Below, piece by piece: positions 24,309 through 34,869 of a stretch of 64,000 nucleotides of DNA. How positions within the stretch are numbered: position 1 is the first letter of the stretch; each line of letters starts with the position of its first letter. The notes under the pieces were generated by a model that saw nothing but the letters and a program-made list of their open reading frames with translations, searched no databases and was not told the origin of the DNA. Source of the stretch: Branchiostoma floridae (lineage: Eukaryota; Chordata; Leptocardii; Amphioxiformes; Branchiostomatidae). Location: NCBI RefSeq assembly GCF_000003815.2, contig NC_049989.1, positions 5,519,245 through 5,583,244 on the forward strand. The letters run 5' to 3'. The translations under genes and the position numbers were made by a program.

Positions 24309-26632
24309 TCAGACCATGGTCATCAGTTGCTCCTGCAGAAAAAACGACATTATCAGCTAGTGACAATAACGGTATATCTCTTATAACGTTATATATAACA
24401 CTGAAAAGAAAAGAGTTCCAATATTGCAGTAAGTCAAAAAATATATCAACATCAACATAGTTATGCAAATGGTTTATTTCAGTGGCTTTTGCATTGGAAA
24501 GGCAATTAACAGCTTTTTTCATAGCTAATCTCTTGCTGCCAGTCATATGATACTTACATATACACTATTGTGCAAATAGGTTTGCTTGTCAAAAGTATAA
24601 ACTAACTCAATCTAGCCCTGAAGAGGGTGCACTTTTGCCAAATAACACCCGTAACAGTCACCAATGCTGTATCTATATAATATTAATAACACCACAGAAT
24701 GTTTTTGGTTCACACAATTTTAAGATTGTTTATTTTTCACACAGTTCATGGAGGTCCCAAATACAACAAAGGGGAAAGGAGAGAGAGAAGAAACTTAATT
24801 GCCTTACAAAAAGGCAGGTTCATGCCTTCGGAGTGGTTACAAAGAAAACATTAAAAAAGAAACAGTTGTATTACTCTTTGGTGGTCCTACACAAACGGGC
24901 TTATTTTAGTTGGAAACAGGTTTACATTTGCCTTTTATGTTGACAAATTCCTGACAACAATGGAGCGTCTTAATCGCCATTAGCGGCCACGGCGAAAGGT
25001 TTCACGTTCCAAAACAACCACCAAAAGTCAAGGCTATTCCTACAGTGACTGTGTGCACTATCAAACGTTATATAACACGCCTTCCTGCGGCTTATTCCAG
25101 CTCCACCCATGTTTACAAACATCTTTAAACTAAGGGGACACCTTACAAGACTTTGATCAGGCACCGTTATATATGCAAATAAGCCAAAACTTTTCCCTAG
25201 AAGTTGGATAGGTTTCCCGGCCACCTGTTACACCGTTCCATCCATTTCGGACTGAAACGCCAGCTCGAGCCCTCTCAACAAGGTCTGGATAGTACACCTA
25301 CCTCCTTTGGCTGTACGACGAGCCTGAAGATTTCGTCAGGACGGTAGAATGGGGCGACATTCCTGTACATAGCGCCCGACAGCAGGTGACTTACCTGGCC
25401 TGATGTGTTGAACGTATTTACACACCACATCCGGGTCACCAGGTCATTGGGATATCCCATCCTATGAAAGGGGGACGATCTTTTTACCTGCATGAAAAAT
25501 GAAGTTCTGAACCTCTGGCTTTTGCATCTTTTGTTCTGGACATTCTATGGGTCTTGATATTTTGGCGGCAAATAGCTTTTGATATTGAAGAAATTGTAGG
25601 TTTTGGCCCTCTAGCCGATTGCTCAGGGACTAAAGGGGCATTTCGTAAAGAATATTTTAAGAAGAATAACTCAACAAAGGAACAACGAATATTAATAACA
25701 TCCAGTATGGAGGTGGTTTTTCGTGGCAGTTGAATCATTAATAGATACTAATTATGTAATAAGTATAATTTGCATGTTTTATGTGAAGGTGCAATAATTC
25801 CATATTGCTTATAAATGGTGCGGATTGCCCACATGTGACGGGTGTAAGTTAGTACATCGCGATGCATAAATTATGCAAATGTTCAAGTCATTTTCATAAT
25901 TTATGATAGAATGTATACATTGAATTTTGCTTAACGAAAAGACTTCTATATTTGCATAAAAAATGAGACAAGATGAAACAATAAATGTACAAAAGCTCCA
26001 AATATTTCATGGAGGTATGAGGTCTTCGAACTCTTCTTTCTCCTTTTTTCAATGATAACATGATTGTGTGTATCTTTGGTATGGATTATTCATTCGTATT
26101 ACACTTTGTATCAAGTAGTACTCTCCTAGGTCTTTTCCACGTTCTAATGCTGATTTTTCTTCCGGAACATTTAGTTAGAAAATAAAACAAAGGCTTTCTT
26201 TCTGTGCTAAATATCGACAAGGCCATGCAAAGGACTAGGAAAAATAATAAGAAGTACTTAATGAAGTATCATTCCTGTACCATCATGGGCATGATCATAA
26301 CTCTATGGCGTGATTATGGTTTTATTGTTTGGGCTAGGTTGCAGTACCGGCATTGTCTGCACCATGGGGTTGCTACGACAATACTTCATGTCACGTCAAA
26401 ACATCAAGATTTTGTTGTCGATTAGAAAGGAAATTTCTCGCCTCAGGTTCTGTAACATATTAACAAATTTATTGCAGCTCTCTCCATGCGACTGCTCCTT
26501 CCAAAGAATGATTACTACAATATAAAATCTTACATCTGTAAACATCACCTATAAGATTAAGAACATATAGACATACACACACACAGACACATGTGCACAA
26601 TTAGTACAAATGCGACACGCGCTGACATATGT

Positions 26633-26678
<46 letters not shown>

Positions 26679-26684
26679 GCGCGC

Positions 26685-26718
<34 letters not shown>

Positions 26719-29700
26719 GCACACACACATTCATTGAACAGTGAGTGAAATATATTTGAACATGGAAGTTTATTCGTCAATCAACCAGTCAATCAATCAG
26801 CCAGCCAGACAACATTTTGTTGATTCTCTTGGACATATAAAAAAAAACATTTCCAAGCACATTCATGTAACGTTATAGGCCTAGGCTTTGTATGAAAACA
26901 TATAACGCATATAACATGATATACCCTGTTCAGCAGAGATACGTCATATCAACCTGATATAAACGTCATGGTTGTTTTGTTGTCAGTATTATTAGTTTGG
27001 GACAATCGATGATTAAATATACACGAATAACGAGTTACTTATTTCTGTTTGCAAGTATGATGGCAAGTTGGTAACTATTGGAGGAAGCACGTAACATAAC
27101 GTACTTCATTATAAGACAGCATCTTAAGTACAAAATTAATGTAGTTGATAACTAAAATCCATTTTCAGCGACGTTTAAAAAACGTATGACATATTTTTTT
27201 GCTCAGCAAAACCCAGCTATTCTATCACTTCCGTGACGGATAACAGTTATCGACATATCCAGAAAACAAGACATTTAAGATACAGATATAACGTTAGCCT
27301 TCTGTCCGACGTACATGTATAGTAGGTGTTGTCCCTTTGTTTTATCTCTCAGCTACAGTCTGAAGACCAGAGGAGAAACAACACCTTCTCACACCAGTCT
27401 CGCGTTAAGGTTGGAGTAAACCCATCCTGTGGCATATCTTGAAAATAATTTTATTCCATCAGAAGTGGTGTTTCTTTAGGTCTATTTTGATTATCTTTGG
27501 TGTTTTTCACCCCAATGACACAATTTGACCCATAAATTGAAGAGAAAATTGTTGTTTTTCACCCCCCTGGAAACTGGGGCATTATTGAGAACAGCCTGCT
27601 CCGCCCCTTGGGGGCAGCCCAGCTGTCCCATGGCGCGAAAACAAGAGGCGACTGGACCAATCAGGCTACGTTATGTGGATGACGACAGACCCACAGAGGA
27701 TCTTCACAGCTATCTCAAGAAAGAAGAGGAATTCCCTGATTATTACCTTTGCCAGAATGGCTAAGGTTATGTTTTGGGCTTGTGAGTCTGTGTGTCTGTG
27801 TGTGTGTCTGTCTGTTAACAGCATAACTCAAGAAGTCTTGGATGGATCCCGATAATATTTGGTAGGTGGGTAGGGGTCGGGAAAACGAAGGTCAAGTTCG
27901 ATAATGGGCCCCCTAGCGGCTTGCTAAGGTACTGCAGCAGAACATCAATTTTTGATATCTCGTGTTCTGGACATGCTGTGATCATAATTTTTGAGCGGTA
28001 GATAGCCCTCGAGGCAGAGAGTAAGTGCTGTGAGTTTGGGCCCCCTAGCGGCTTTTATGGAACTGCAGGCGCCGGTTTCCTTTCAAACTTTGGACGAGAA
28101 TAACTCTGCAACGTGTTGACGGATCGTTATGATTTTTGGTATGTAGATAGAATGAGTGATGACTTACATAATTGTATACTTATTATGCAAATCAACAGCT
28201 AATTTGCATAATTAATGAGGAAAATGTATAAATCCACTGCATTCCATGATAGGACTTTAAAACTTGTCACATATGTAGCTGGGAAGGAGAGAAATGTCGA
28301 TAGATATCAATTATGCAAATGATGGCCTCATTTGCATAATTATTGAGAAAATATAAAAATGTTGACGGATCATCATGTTTTTTGGTATGTAGGTAGCGTA
28401 AGTGAAGGCCTACATAATGAGATACCAATTATGCAAATCAACAGCTAATTTGCATAATTAATGAGGATATTTATAACTTCACTACATTCCATGATAGGAC
28501 TTTAAAACTTGTCACATATGTAGCTGAGAAAGAGAGAAATGTCAATACATATTTTTCATGCAAATGATGATCTCATTTGCATAATTAATGAGAAAATGTG
28601 AACGTGTTGACGGATCGTCATGATTTTTGGCATGTAGATAGCCTAAGTGAAGACTTATATAATGTGATAATTATTATGCAAGTTAACAGCTAAGTTGCAT
28701 AATTGATTAGGAAAAGTTCATAAATCCACTGCATTCCATTATAGTCCTTTCATCAAAGTTGTCACATATGTAACTGAGAAAGAGGGAAAACAGTAAGAGG
28801 TGTATCTAAAGACTTTGAAAGAGAAAAAGTCAAGAATGGATCAAAGGATCATCATGATTTTTGGTATGCTGATAGCTTAAGTAATGATTGATACAATTTG
28901 ATATCAATTAATTGTAACTTGGGATCTAATTTGCATAATCAATGCCAAAATTTTATAAACCAACTCCAAGCATATAATTATAAAGAAAATGAAATGAGTA
29001 ACGCATCTGTCTACAGACATCATTCTACATAACAAACCTGGTTTATTTGGCAAAGGTATGTGTTCGTGGAACTCTAGTTTGTATATAAAATAAATATATT
29101 CATTCATTCAATAAAACAAACTGTTCTGGTGTGAAGAAAAGTTTCATTCAGTAACATTCATTTTTATTTTAAATTTAATAAATTTAGTGCCCGTGCAAAC
29201 TCCGATCTAGCGTCAACTGCAATGGCTTTATTTCTTCATTCTTGGATAGCAACGTAACCAACGGCTTGACTGCACTGATATGTGAACAAGTATGACAAAA
29301 GACCAGTAACGGTAGCGTTCATTTTTATTGTAATAGATTCAATGTTTTCAATCTTCACTGTAAGTTGTAACCAAAGATAAAAGTTCCTTGCTGTAACGGC
29401 TTTCTTTCTTGGATGTCCATTACATAGTAACGTAACATTTCGGACCGACGACACGGCAAATATCTTTACACATCGAGTAGTTGAAGAATAACTTCCGACA
29501 AACATTACAACATGCAGATTGTCGATATTTTGTAGATACCATGTTGAACTTACGTAAAATATGTAACCGTCTGGGCAAACATACAAAAGCTTTAGTGCTC
29601 CGACCCTTGACTACGACGAAAAATTACTCAACAATTTGCTGAATTATTCCATACCACATTCGGCCATCTCCTTTCTCGGGGCTATCTATCCCAATCAAGC

Positions 29701-31153
29701 CGCGCAGAAGCTAGCTGTTTTCGTCCCGACAACGGTGGAAATCGTGGGCGCACATGTGTATAATTTTTTCTCGGATCATGTGGCGGCATGGCATAACAAA
29801 GGGACGTGAGGGTCCGGCATCAAAAACAAGTCCGTATCTCCAGAAAAAACGGATAGAGTGTCTCCAAAAGGCATCAGAATAATCCTAAAGACTTGTCCTA
29901 CAATACTTTGTAGGACATATCCCTGTATACGGCCGTTTTCCGGCCCAAACTTCGCCACAAAGCGCTCGGCGGGATTCGCCTCTCACCGAGTCCGCCATCT
30001 TGGCTTGCTGGCATGGCCGTGACGTCATCGCGTGTTGTTGTTTATTTCGGGCTGGCAGGTTTTGCGGAGTCACCCCCGGCTTGGATTTGCAAATCGCGCC
30101 ATTTCTATGGAATACTGCGTGCTCAAAGGTCAATGACCTCGCATTTTACCGGAAGTGAGCGGGGCCTATGGAATGCAGGCCAAAACCCGGCGATTTTGGC
30201 TCTTTTACGGCCCCTGAAGGGGAAATATGTTACAACTACGATAGATGAATGATTTTTGCGACGAACCCATGGTAAAACTAATCATAAAACAAGGGAAAAA
30301 GAGTCATTTTTGTGGAGTTAACCCTCAAAACTAAAGCTTCAAATTCAGCCGAAACGATGCGGTGCTATTTGAGTCCCCCAGGGCTGGGGGCATCGGGGGC
30401 AATAAAAATTCACCAAAAAAAATTCGTTAAAAATCAGTATTTGGAAATCTGATAAAAAACGAATTTGTATGGCTTGCCATCACTATTATGGACATATTAC
30501 AAGAGATTCCATTGACTTATCTCCAATCCCCAGCCTGTAGGTTCATTTTTTATGAAAATGGGCGTGGCCCCATAATACTTGATGACGTCATCATGACGTC
30601 ATAAAAATCTGCATAAATTATCGACTTGCTATAAGACACTTTATGACAAAAACTTAGAGTCCATACTTAACTGCAACATGTATTTTTTGAACACCCCAAA
30701 TGGTCACCACGTGAGCTTTGCTATGTGTTAGTCAGTCCATTTTCTGCCTCAAAGTTTGTGAAGAGCAGTTTTCTCAGGCACAAAGCACTGTGGGACAGCA
30801 CCTGTCGTCCTCCCAGGTCCGCACACAAAGCGGGTCACTCAGCACGGCCCAGCTGGGGTCCCAGCACCTGCGGACGGGACGAGATGGTCAGGTACACAGT
30901 ATTGTATTAGCTTGAAAGTTCATCTGTGTTGGTAGAAGTCATTCTTGAACTAGTTGAATTGTAATATCCAAAACAAAAATTGGACTTATGACCCACTGCT
31001 CACTGAGTCACATGTTCTATCTGCATCGACGTGACGTCACAGCAGCAGTGGATTGTTCATTTCTTGACAAAGACTAGAGTTGTTAAGTCGAAAATTTGGG
31101 TGAGTCCAATTTTTGTGTTGGTTTTTAAAATTCAACTAGTTTAAGAGTATTTA

Positions 31154-31195
<42 letters not shown>

Positions 31196-33884
31196 CAACA
31201 TAGATAGGCTTTACTCACACGTTTTCGTCTTGGAACCCATAGTTTAAATCAAAGTCTGTTCACCCGTAAACTTGTTGTTAGTCCAGCTTGTTCTTGTGGT
31301 TATCCATGTGAAAGTATCAGTCACTTCATGTTACACTGCCCTAACTACAATCATCAGAGATCTTCCCTCTTCGGCAATTTGAGAAGACTGGTAGGTTTTG
31401 ATATGGACAATCTATCCGACGACAATTTAGTACAATTGCTTTTAAATGGATCTTCTTTTCTGTCCTCTGCAGACAACTCCAAAATGTTAATGTTTGTGCA
31501 GACTTTCTTAATAGATACCAATCGCTTCAATAATGACTAAACATCATCCTACCAGTCTTAAGGGACTTAGTTAATCATCATATTCTCAGTTTATATCTTT
31601 GAATCTTCATTTGTTGTTTTTGCTTCAGTGCTTTGCCTACTTGTTATTTTGTTATCTTGTTTTGTTATCTTGTATTTATTTATCCATGTATTTGTATTCT
31701 TTTGCGGTGGCGGCATGAATATAAGTCACGACTTGAGTGTGCCGTCACCATGTCTTGTAAATATATGTTGCAATAATAAAAAAAAATAATAATAAAAAAA
31801 GATAGGCATGTTACCTTTATAATTGTCTCATTGCAAAGAAAGAGAGAAAATTATCAAGAAAGTAAGACACAGACAACTGGAAGGTTGATTAACTCCTGAT
31901 GAAGTCCGATACTTCTTTTCCACTGACCACGTCAAGACCCATCCACAAAATCAAGAGAACCCGTGCTTTGTTTCTCCATTTCATTTGCTTTGTTCACAAA
32001 CAGACACTTCGGAGTTTTTTTTTGGGGGGGGGGGTACGCGAGGTCAAAATCAGTGGCACCTTTGGGCTGTCTGCGCCCCACTTGCGTGACAAGATCCACC
32101 AAAAATATTCGCCCAACAATTTGACAAACGGCCGAGTGAAACTGAAGAATCCGCGAGGCGGCTGCCCATGAAGTGTGGACCTTGTTTGTCTCCCCTGTGA
32201 GAACATCACCCCGCGGACGACCTTCCTCCGTCTGGGGACCACACTGAACAAACACGCCCAACTTGGACTACTGGGTCGGACTTGGAGCGCTGACAACGCC
32301 ATAGCTTGATATGCCGACTCAGAAGTCAAATCACTACAGGGGAAACAGGCTAACTATTTCCATGTGCTTGTTCATGTAGCAGCGACGATTGTTCTCAGAC
32401 AACATTGGAAGCGCTCAGCAAGCAGGATTTACAAATCGGTTTGATGGAAAGCGGTTTAACGGATTGGCATGTGCAATCGCTTGTAACACCTGGTGAGCTC
32501 CGGATCCAGAGAAACAACTTACCGGAGTTGGAAAGAAAGACGTGCCGGGTACAGCTATCATAGCTGAGTCAATGTTTTAGATGTCACGATGAGATCACTA
32601 AGGTTTAAACAGTTACAGACTAATTAGGGGAGAGCAATGATGGCTAGAATTTTATTAGACACGCCACCAGAAAGAGGCTTTTTCCGCGTGTTTTATATTG
32701 CGACAGTCTAGGCCACCTACGCCTGAACCAAAAACAGTAACTGCGACGACTCACGGCCGTGTTCACACGGTGTAATCTTGATCGGTGGGACAAACACAGA
32801 CACGGGGGTGTATATATTGCGCATGATTGACAACTTTAATGGTGGGAATCTGACCGAAGGCTAGAATTTCCTGGCTCCCATCGCCCGACGCTCCCCCGAC
32901 AGTTGTGAGAGGTCGTCGTGCTTCAAGCGTTATTATATGACAGTTTACACCCCTTGGTGGCGAGGGGCCAGACTCAACAGTCTAGCGGCTGAAAAGCAAC
33001 TCGGGTGCGAACGATATATTGTGACTTTTTGTGAGGAAAAGGGGCCTACAAATTACTCAAGACAGCAACTTCGGTTTCAAAGCTAGTAAAAGGACCTACC
33101 GCATACAGCCCTGAGTACTTGAGTACTAGTAACTCACCTGGCAACAAATATCACACTTCGACAGCAGTGTGAGAAATACTCCCTTATCAAGTTTAAGGAA
33201 TGTGGCATCGCCCTAGAATTTTTGAGCCCAGTTTTCTGGGAATGAGGCTGGGGAGGACGTTGTCCCCAAACCGAGGTTGTTAGTGTCTGAGTTTGTCGTT
33301 ATCTGGCTTGGATTTCTGTATGGATAAAGTGGACTGAAAGATGGATGGGCTTAACGTTGTCTGATGGGACGATTTCGTTTAGATCAAGAATAAGATTATA
33401 AAACAACACCGATATCTACTGATACTCACTTTATGCCTTGGAAATGTATATTTCCTTTTGGATCCTCATAGCACTCATCTGAAAATAAAAGAACAACAGT
33501 AAATATATACTAGATTCCACTATCTGAATAATCGGGAAAAAGGGTATAAAACTCATAAATTCTAGTAAGGTAGCAAAGAATCGGGCTAAAGTCAAGTTTA
33601 CGGCCTAAGTATTCCTTTTCTCGTTTGATAGCCAGGCAAGTCATCGGCGAAGAATCGTAAAGTACCGTACAGTACAGTACAGTAGACATTAGTGTGTCTC
33701 CGTGAATCGCAAGGCCGTACCCACCCTCGTTAACTGTAGGCGCGTACTGGACTTCTCTGATCTTTTCCTCCTCTGTAGATACGCCATTCCCTGTCTTGTC
33801 GTCAGATTTGGCGGGAACAGGAGCGGAGAATGATGACATCACAACCACCAGGAGTAGGACGAGAACAACCCTTAAGGACGCCAT
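24309..33884 (-). CDS. Small secreted protein, tentative four-exon model
   Basis: Exon 1 (33884-33725) encodes MASLRVVLVLLLVVVMSSFS followed by APVPAK, a clear signal peptide, and then an acidic linker ending APTVNE. Exon 2 (33478-33430) adds DECYEDPKGNIHFQGIK in phase. Exon 3 (25461-25395; GYPNDLVTRMWCVNTFNTSG) and exon 4 (24332-24309; EQLMTMV, stop) also keep phase, giving 99 residues with two cysteines outside the signal peptide. Exons 1-2 are well supported. Exons 3-4 lie 8-9 kb away and rest on splice signals and phase. If exon 4 is real, the message runs into the leader of the scaffold gene. I do not recognise the family; a peptide hormone or small extracellular protein is possible. Confidence 0.45.
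24333..25394. other. Leader/intron region upstream of the scaffold start
   Basis: No long ORF. An acceptor (TTTTTTCTGCAG, minus strand) at 24333 marks the likely 5' end of the exon containing the scaffold Met; that exon carries several upstream ATGs. A minus-strand AATAAA is at about 24728. Confidence 0.4.
25500..25630 (+). repeat. Dispersed repeat related to the 27.8-28.1 kb block
   Basis: TTCTGGACATTCTATGG...GGCCCTCTAGCCG resembles TTCTGGACATGCTGTG...GGGCCCCCTAGCGGC at about 27963-28052, same orientation. Confidence 0.5.
26638..26732. repeat. (CA)n/(CG)n/(CGCA)n microsatellite
   Basis: Alternating purine-pyrimidine tract: GC repeats, about 16 CA repeats, CG repeats, then about 8 CGCA units. 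Such tracts can form Z-DNA. The Cys/Val/Arg reading on the minus strand is an artefact. Confidence 0.95.
27822..28121 (+). repeat. Divergent leading units of the 28-kb array
   Basis: TAACTCAAGAAGTCTTGGAT..ATTTGGTAGGTGGGTAGG is a diverged version of the start of the array units. The block contains two copies of GGGCCCCCTAGCGGCTT-like sequence about 130 bp apart. Confidence 0.6.
28122..28990. repeat. Tandem array of about 245-bp units with POU-octamer dyads
   Basis: Units start GGATCGTTATGATTTTTGGT, GGATCATCATG..., GGATCGTCATG... and GGATCATCATG... at 28122, 28368, 28613 and 28847. Each of the first units holds ATTATGCAAAT facing ATTTGCATAAT around the 9-bp CAACAGCTA, plus a second similar pair near GATGGCCTC. 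The last unit is decayed. Confidence 0.85.
29690..30060 (-). promoter_or_regulatory. CpG-rich promoter-like region with YY1-type and CRE motifs
   Basis: GC-rich with many CpGs in an AT-rich surrounding. The minus strand carries CCAAGATGGCGGAC, a YY1-like initiator often at start sites, followed by a perfect donor (ATGGCGGACTCG|GTGAGA), so it could be a first exon ending at 29987. A full CRE (TGACGTCA) is at 30020-30027. It is the best candidate promoter for the scaffold gene 5.8 kb downstream, but the splice link is not shown. Confidence 0.45.
30945..31143. mobile_element. Foldback element, about 200 bp
   Basis: Left arm AACTAGTTGAATTGTAATAT..AAAAATTGGACT and right arm AGTCCAATTTTTGTGTTGGT..AATTCAACTAGTT are inverted copies over about 40 bp. 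The loop contains a CRE. Confidence 0.75.
31150..31196. repeat. (GATT)n microsatellite
   Basis: About eleven GATT units directly 5' of the LINE fragment. Confidence 0.95.
31200..31800 (+). mobile_element. 5'-truncated non-LTR retrotransposon (LINE) tail
   Basis: A plus-strand reading gives CSCGYPCESISHFMLHCP followed by about 60 residues ending RFNND and a stop. This Cys-Cys-His-Cys knuckle is the usual C-terminus of LINE ORF2 downstream of the reverse transcriptase. A 3' untranslated part and an A-rich tail (AATAATAAAAAAA) end near 31800. Only the last part of the element remains, so it is immobile. Confidence 0.75.
31801..33429. other. Noncoding interval in the secreted-protein intron
   Basis: Contains a G10 run near 32023-32034 and several GC-rich stretches giving overlapping ORFs on both strands (31.9-32.3 kb) with no domain or coherent exon structure. 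I see no gene. Confidence 0.5.
33725..33884 (-). CDS. Signal-peptide exon of the secreted protein
   Basis: 53 codons, hydrophobic core LRVVLVLLLVVVMSSFS, probable cleavage after a small residue near SFSAP, then a charged segment KSDDKTGNGVSTEEEKIREV. The donor after VNE must be the GTGGGT that leaves phase 1, because the alternative GTACGG would create a stop in exon 2. Confidence 0.7.
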
Positions 33885-34180
33885 CTCTGTCTCTGAATTC
33901 GTCTCCAACGTCGATATAGTGGGTTTGTAGTCCACTTGTCAAGCCGCCAGCACGGATGCTACCAATAAAAATAGATTAAGGATAATATGTTAGAAATGAC
34001 GAGTCATGACGACGCAGGAAGTACAGGTACAGTTTCAGAAGCAAATGTAAAACACAGGCTATTTTTCTATGGAAAGAAAGACCCGAAAAGCACGTGCCAG
34101 TCCTCCATTCACACCTGCAGATTCCGTGCCAATCCTGTAGAGACAGGGGTCACAAGTTGACCCACATTGAGATCCGTATC

Positions 34181-34187
34181 TATATAA
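34181..34187 (-). promoter_or_regulatory. TATA-like box upstream of the secreted-protein gene
   Basis: Minus-strand CTTATATAGATAC lies about 300 bp upstream of the signal-peptide Met, in an otherwise unstructured stretch. The start site is not established. Confidence 0.35.
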
Positions 34188-34362
34188 GCTATCGGCTGCA
34201 CGTGATGTTCAAAGTAGTTCTCGTCTAGTCATAACATTCGGGATCTATTAAAAGCCGATTTGTTTCTGTCCCTTGTCAAGTAGAAATGGAACACATTGGT
34301 CGTAAAACACGAAGTCACCAAGGTTTTGTCCTGTACCGAAGCATATTTAGTGAAGACTCTGA

Positions 34363-34545
34363 GCATTTTTCCGTCTTTTTGCTCATAATACACTTTTGCT
34401 GGCCAATTCTTTCTGTACTGGGTCGCTTGACCATTGGCAAATGGGCTGTCTACGGGACCAATGGTCAAGCGACCAAGTACAGAAAGAAATGGCCTGCAAA
34501 AGTGTATAAATGCAAAAAATATGAGCAAGAAAAGATGGGGAAAAG
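34363..34545. repeat. Long imperfect hairpin
   Basis: Left arm ACACTTTTGCTGGCCAATTC..CTGTACTGGGTCGCTTGACCATTGG and right arm CCAATGGTCAAGCGACCAAG..GAAATGGCCTGCAAAAGTGT pair over about 50 bp with few mismatches. Weaker pairing extends to about 75 bp, with a loop of about 20 bp. It lies upstream of the secreted-protein gene. Confidence 0.85.
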
Positions 34546-34869
34546 CCCCGGAGAGCCTGCTATGGAAGCTAACATAATTTGTTCTCAGTATAATGCAACA
34601 TTGTGGTAAAATCAACACCGCCGCCATTTTCACATAATTGTATCTTAGGGGCTGGATATCAGCGCACATGGACCGCGACATAAAGCTGTCCCCGTTTCAC
34701 ATCGGTCGGAAAAGACTGGCCAATGAAAACAAGCACTGTAAAAAGCGGCACCATTCACTGCTACTCTGTTTATTTGTTTTTCTTCCTCCGCACATGTGTA
34801 GTGGAAGCACATATAAACTCCATTATAGAACATCCAGTTTGGACTGAGAACATGTAGAGATTGCATGTG

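Noticed and set aside
26549-26734. Cys/Val/Arg-rich ORF
   Set aside because: It is the translation of a CA/CG microsatellite.
31932-32329. Overlapping ORFs of 90-111 codons on both strands
   Set aside because: GC-rich noncoding stretch with a G run; no domain, no splice partners, no consistent frame.
34229-34681. Paired plus- and minus-strand ORFs of 107-150 codons
   Set aside because: Both run through the long hairpin, whose inverted arms give similar peptides on both strands (LSVLGRLTIG).
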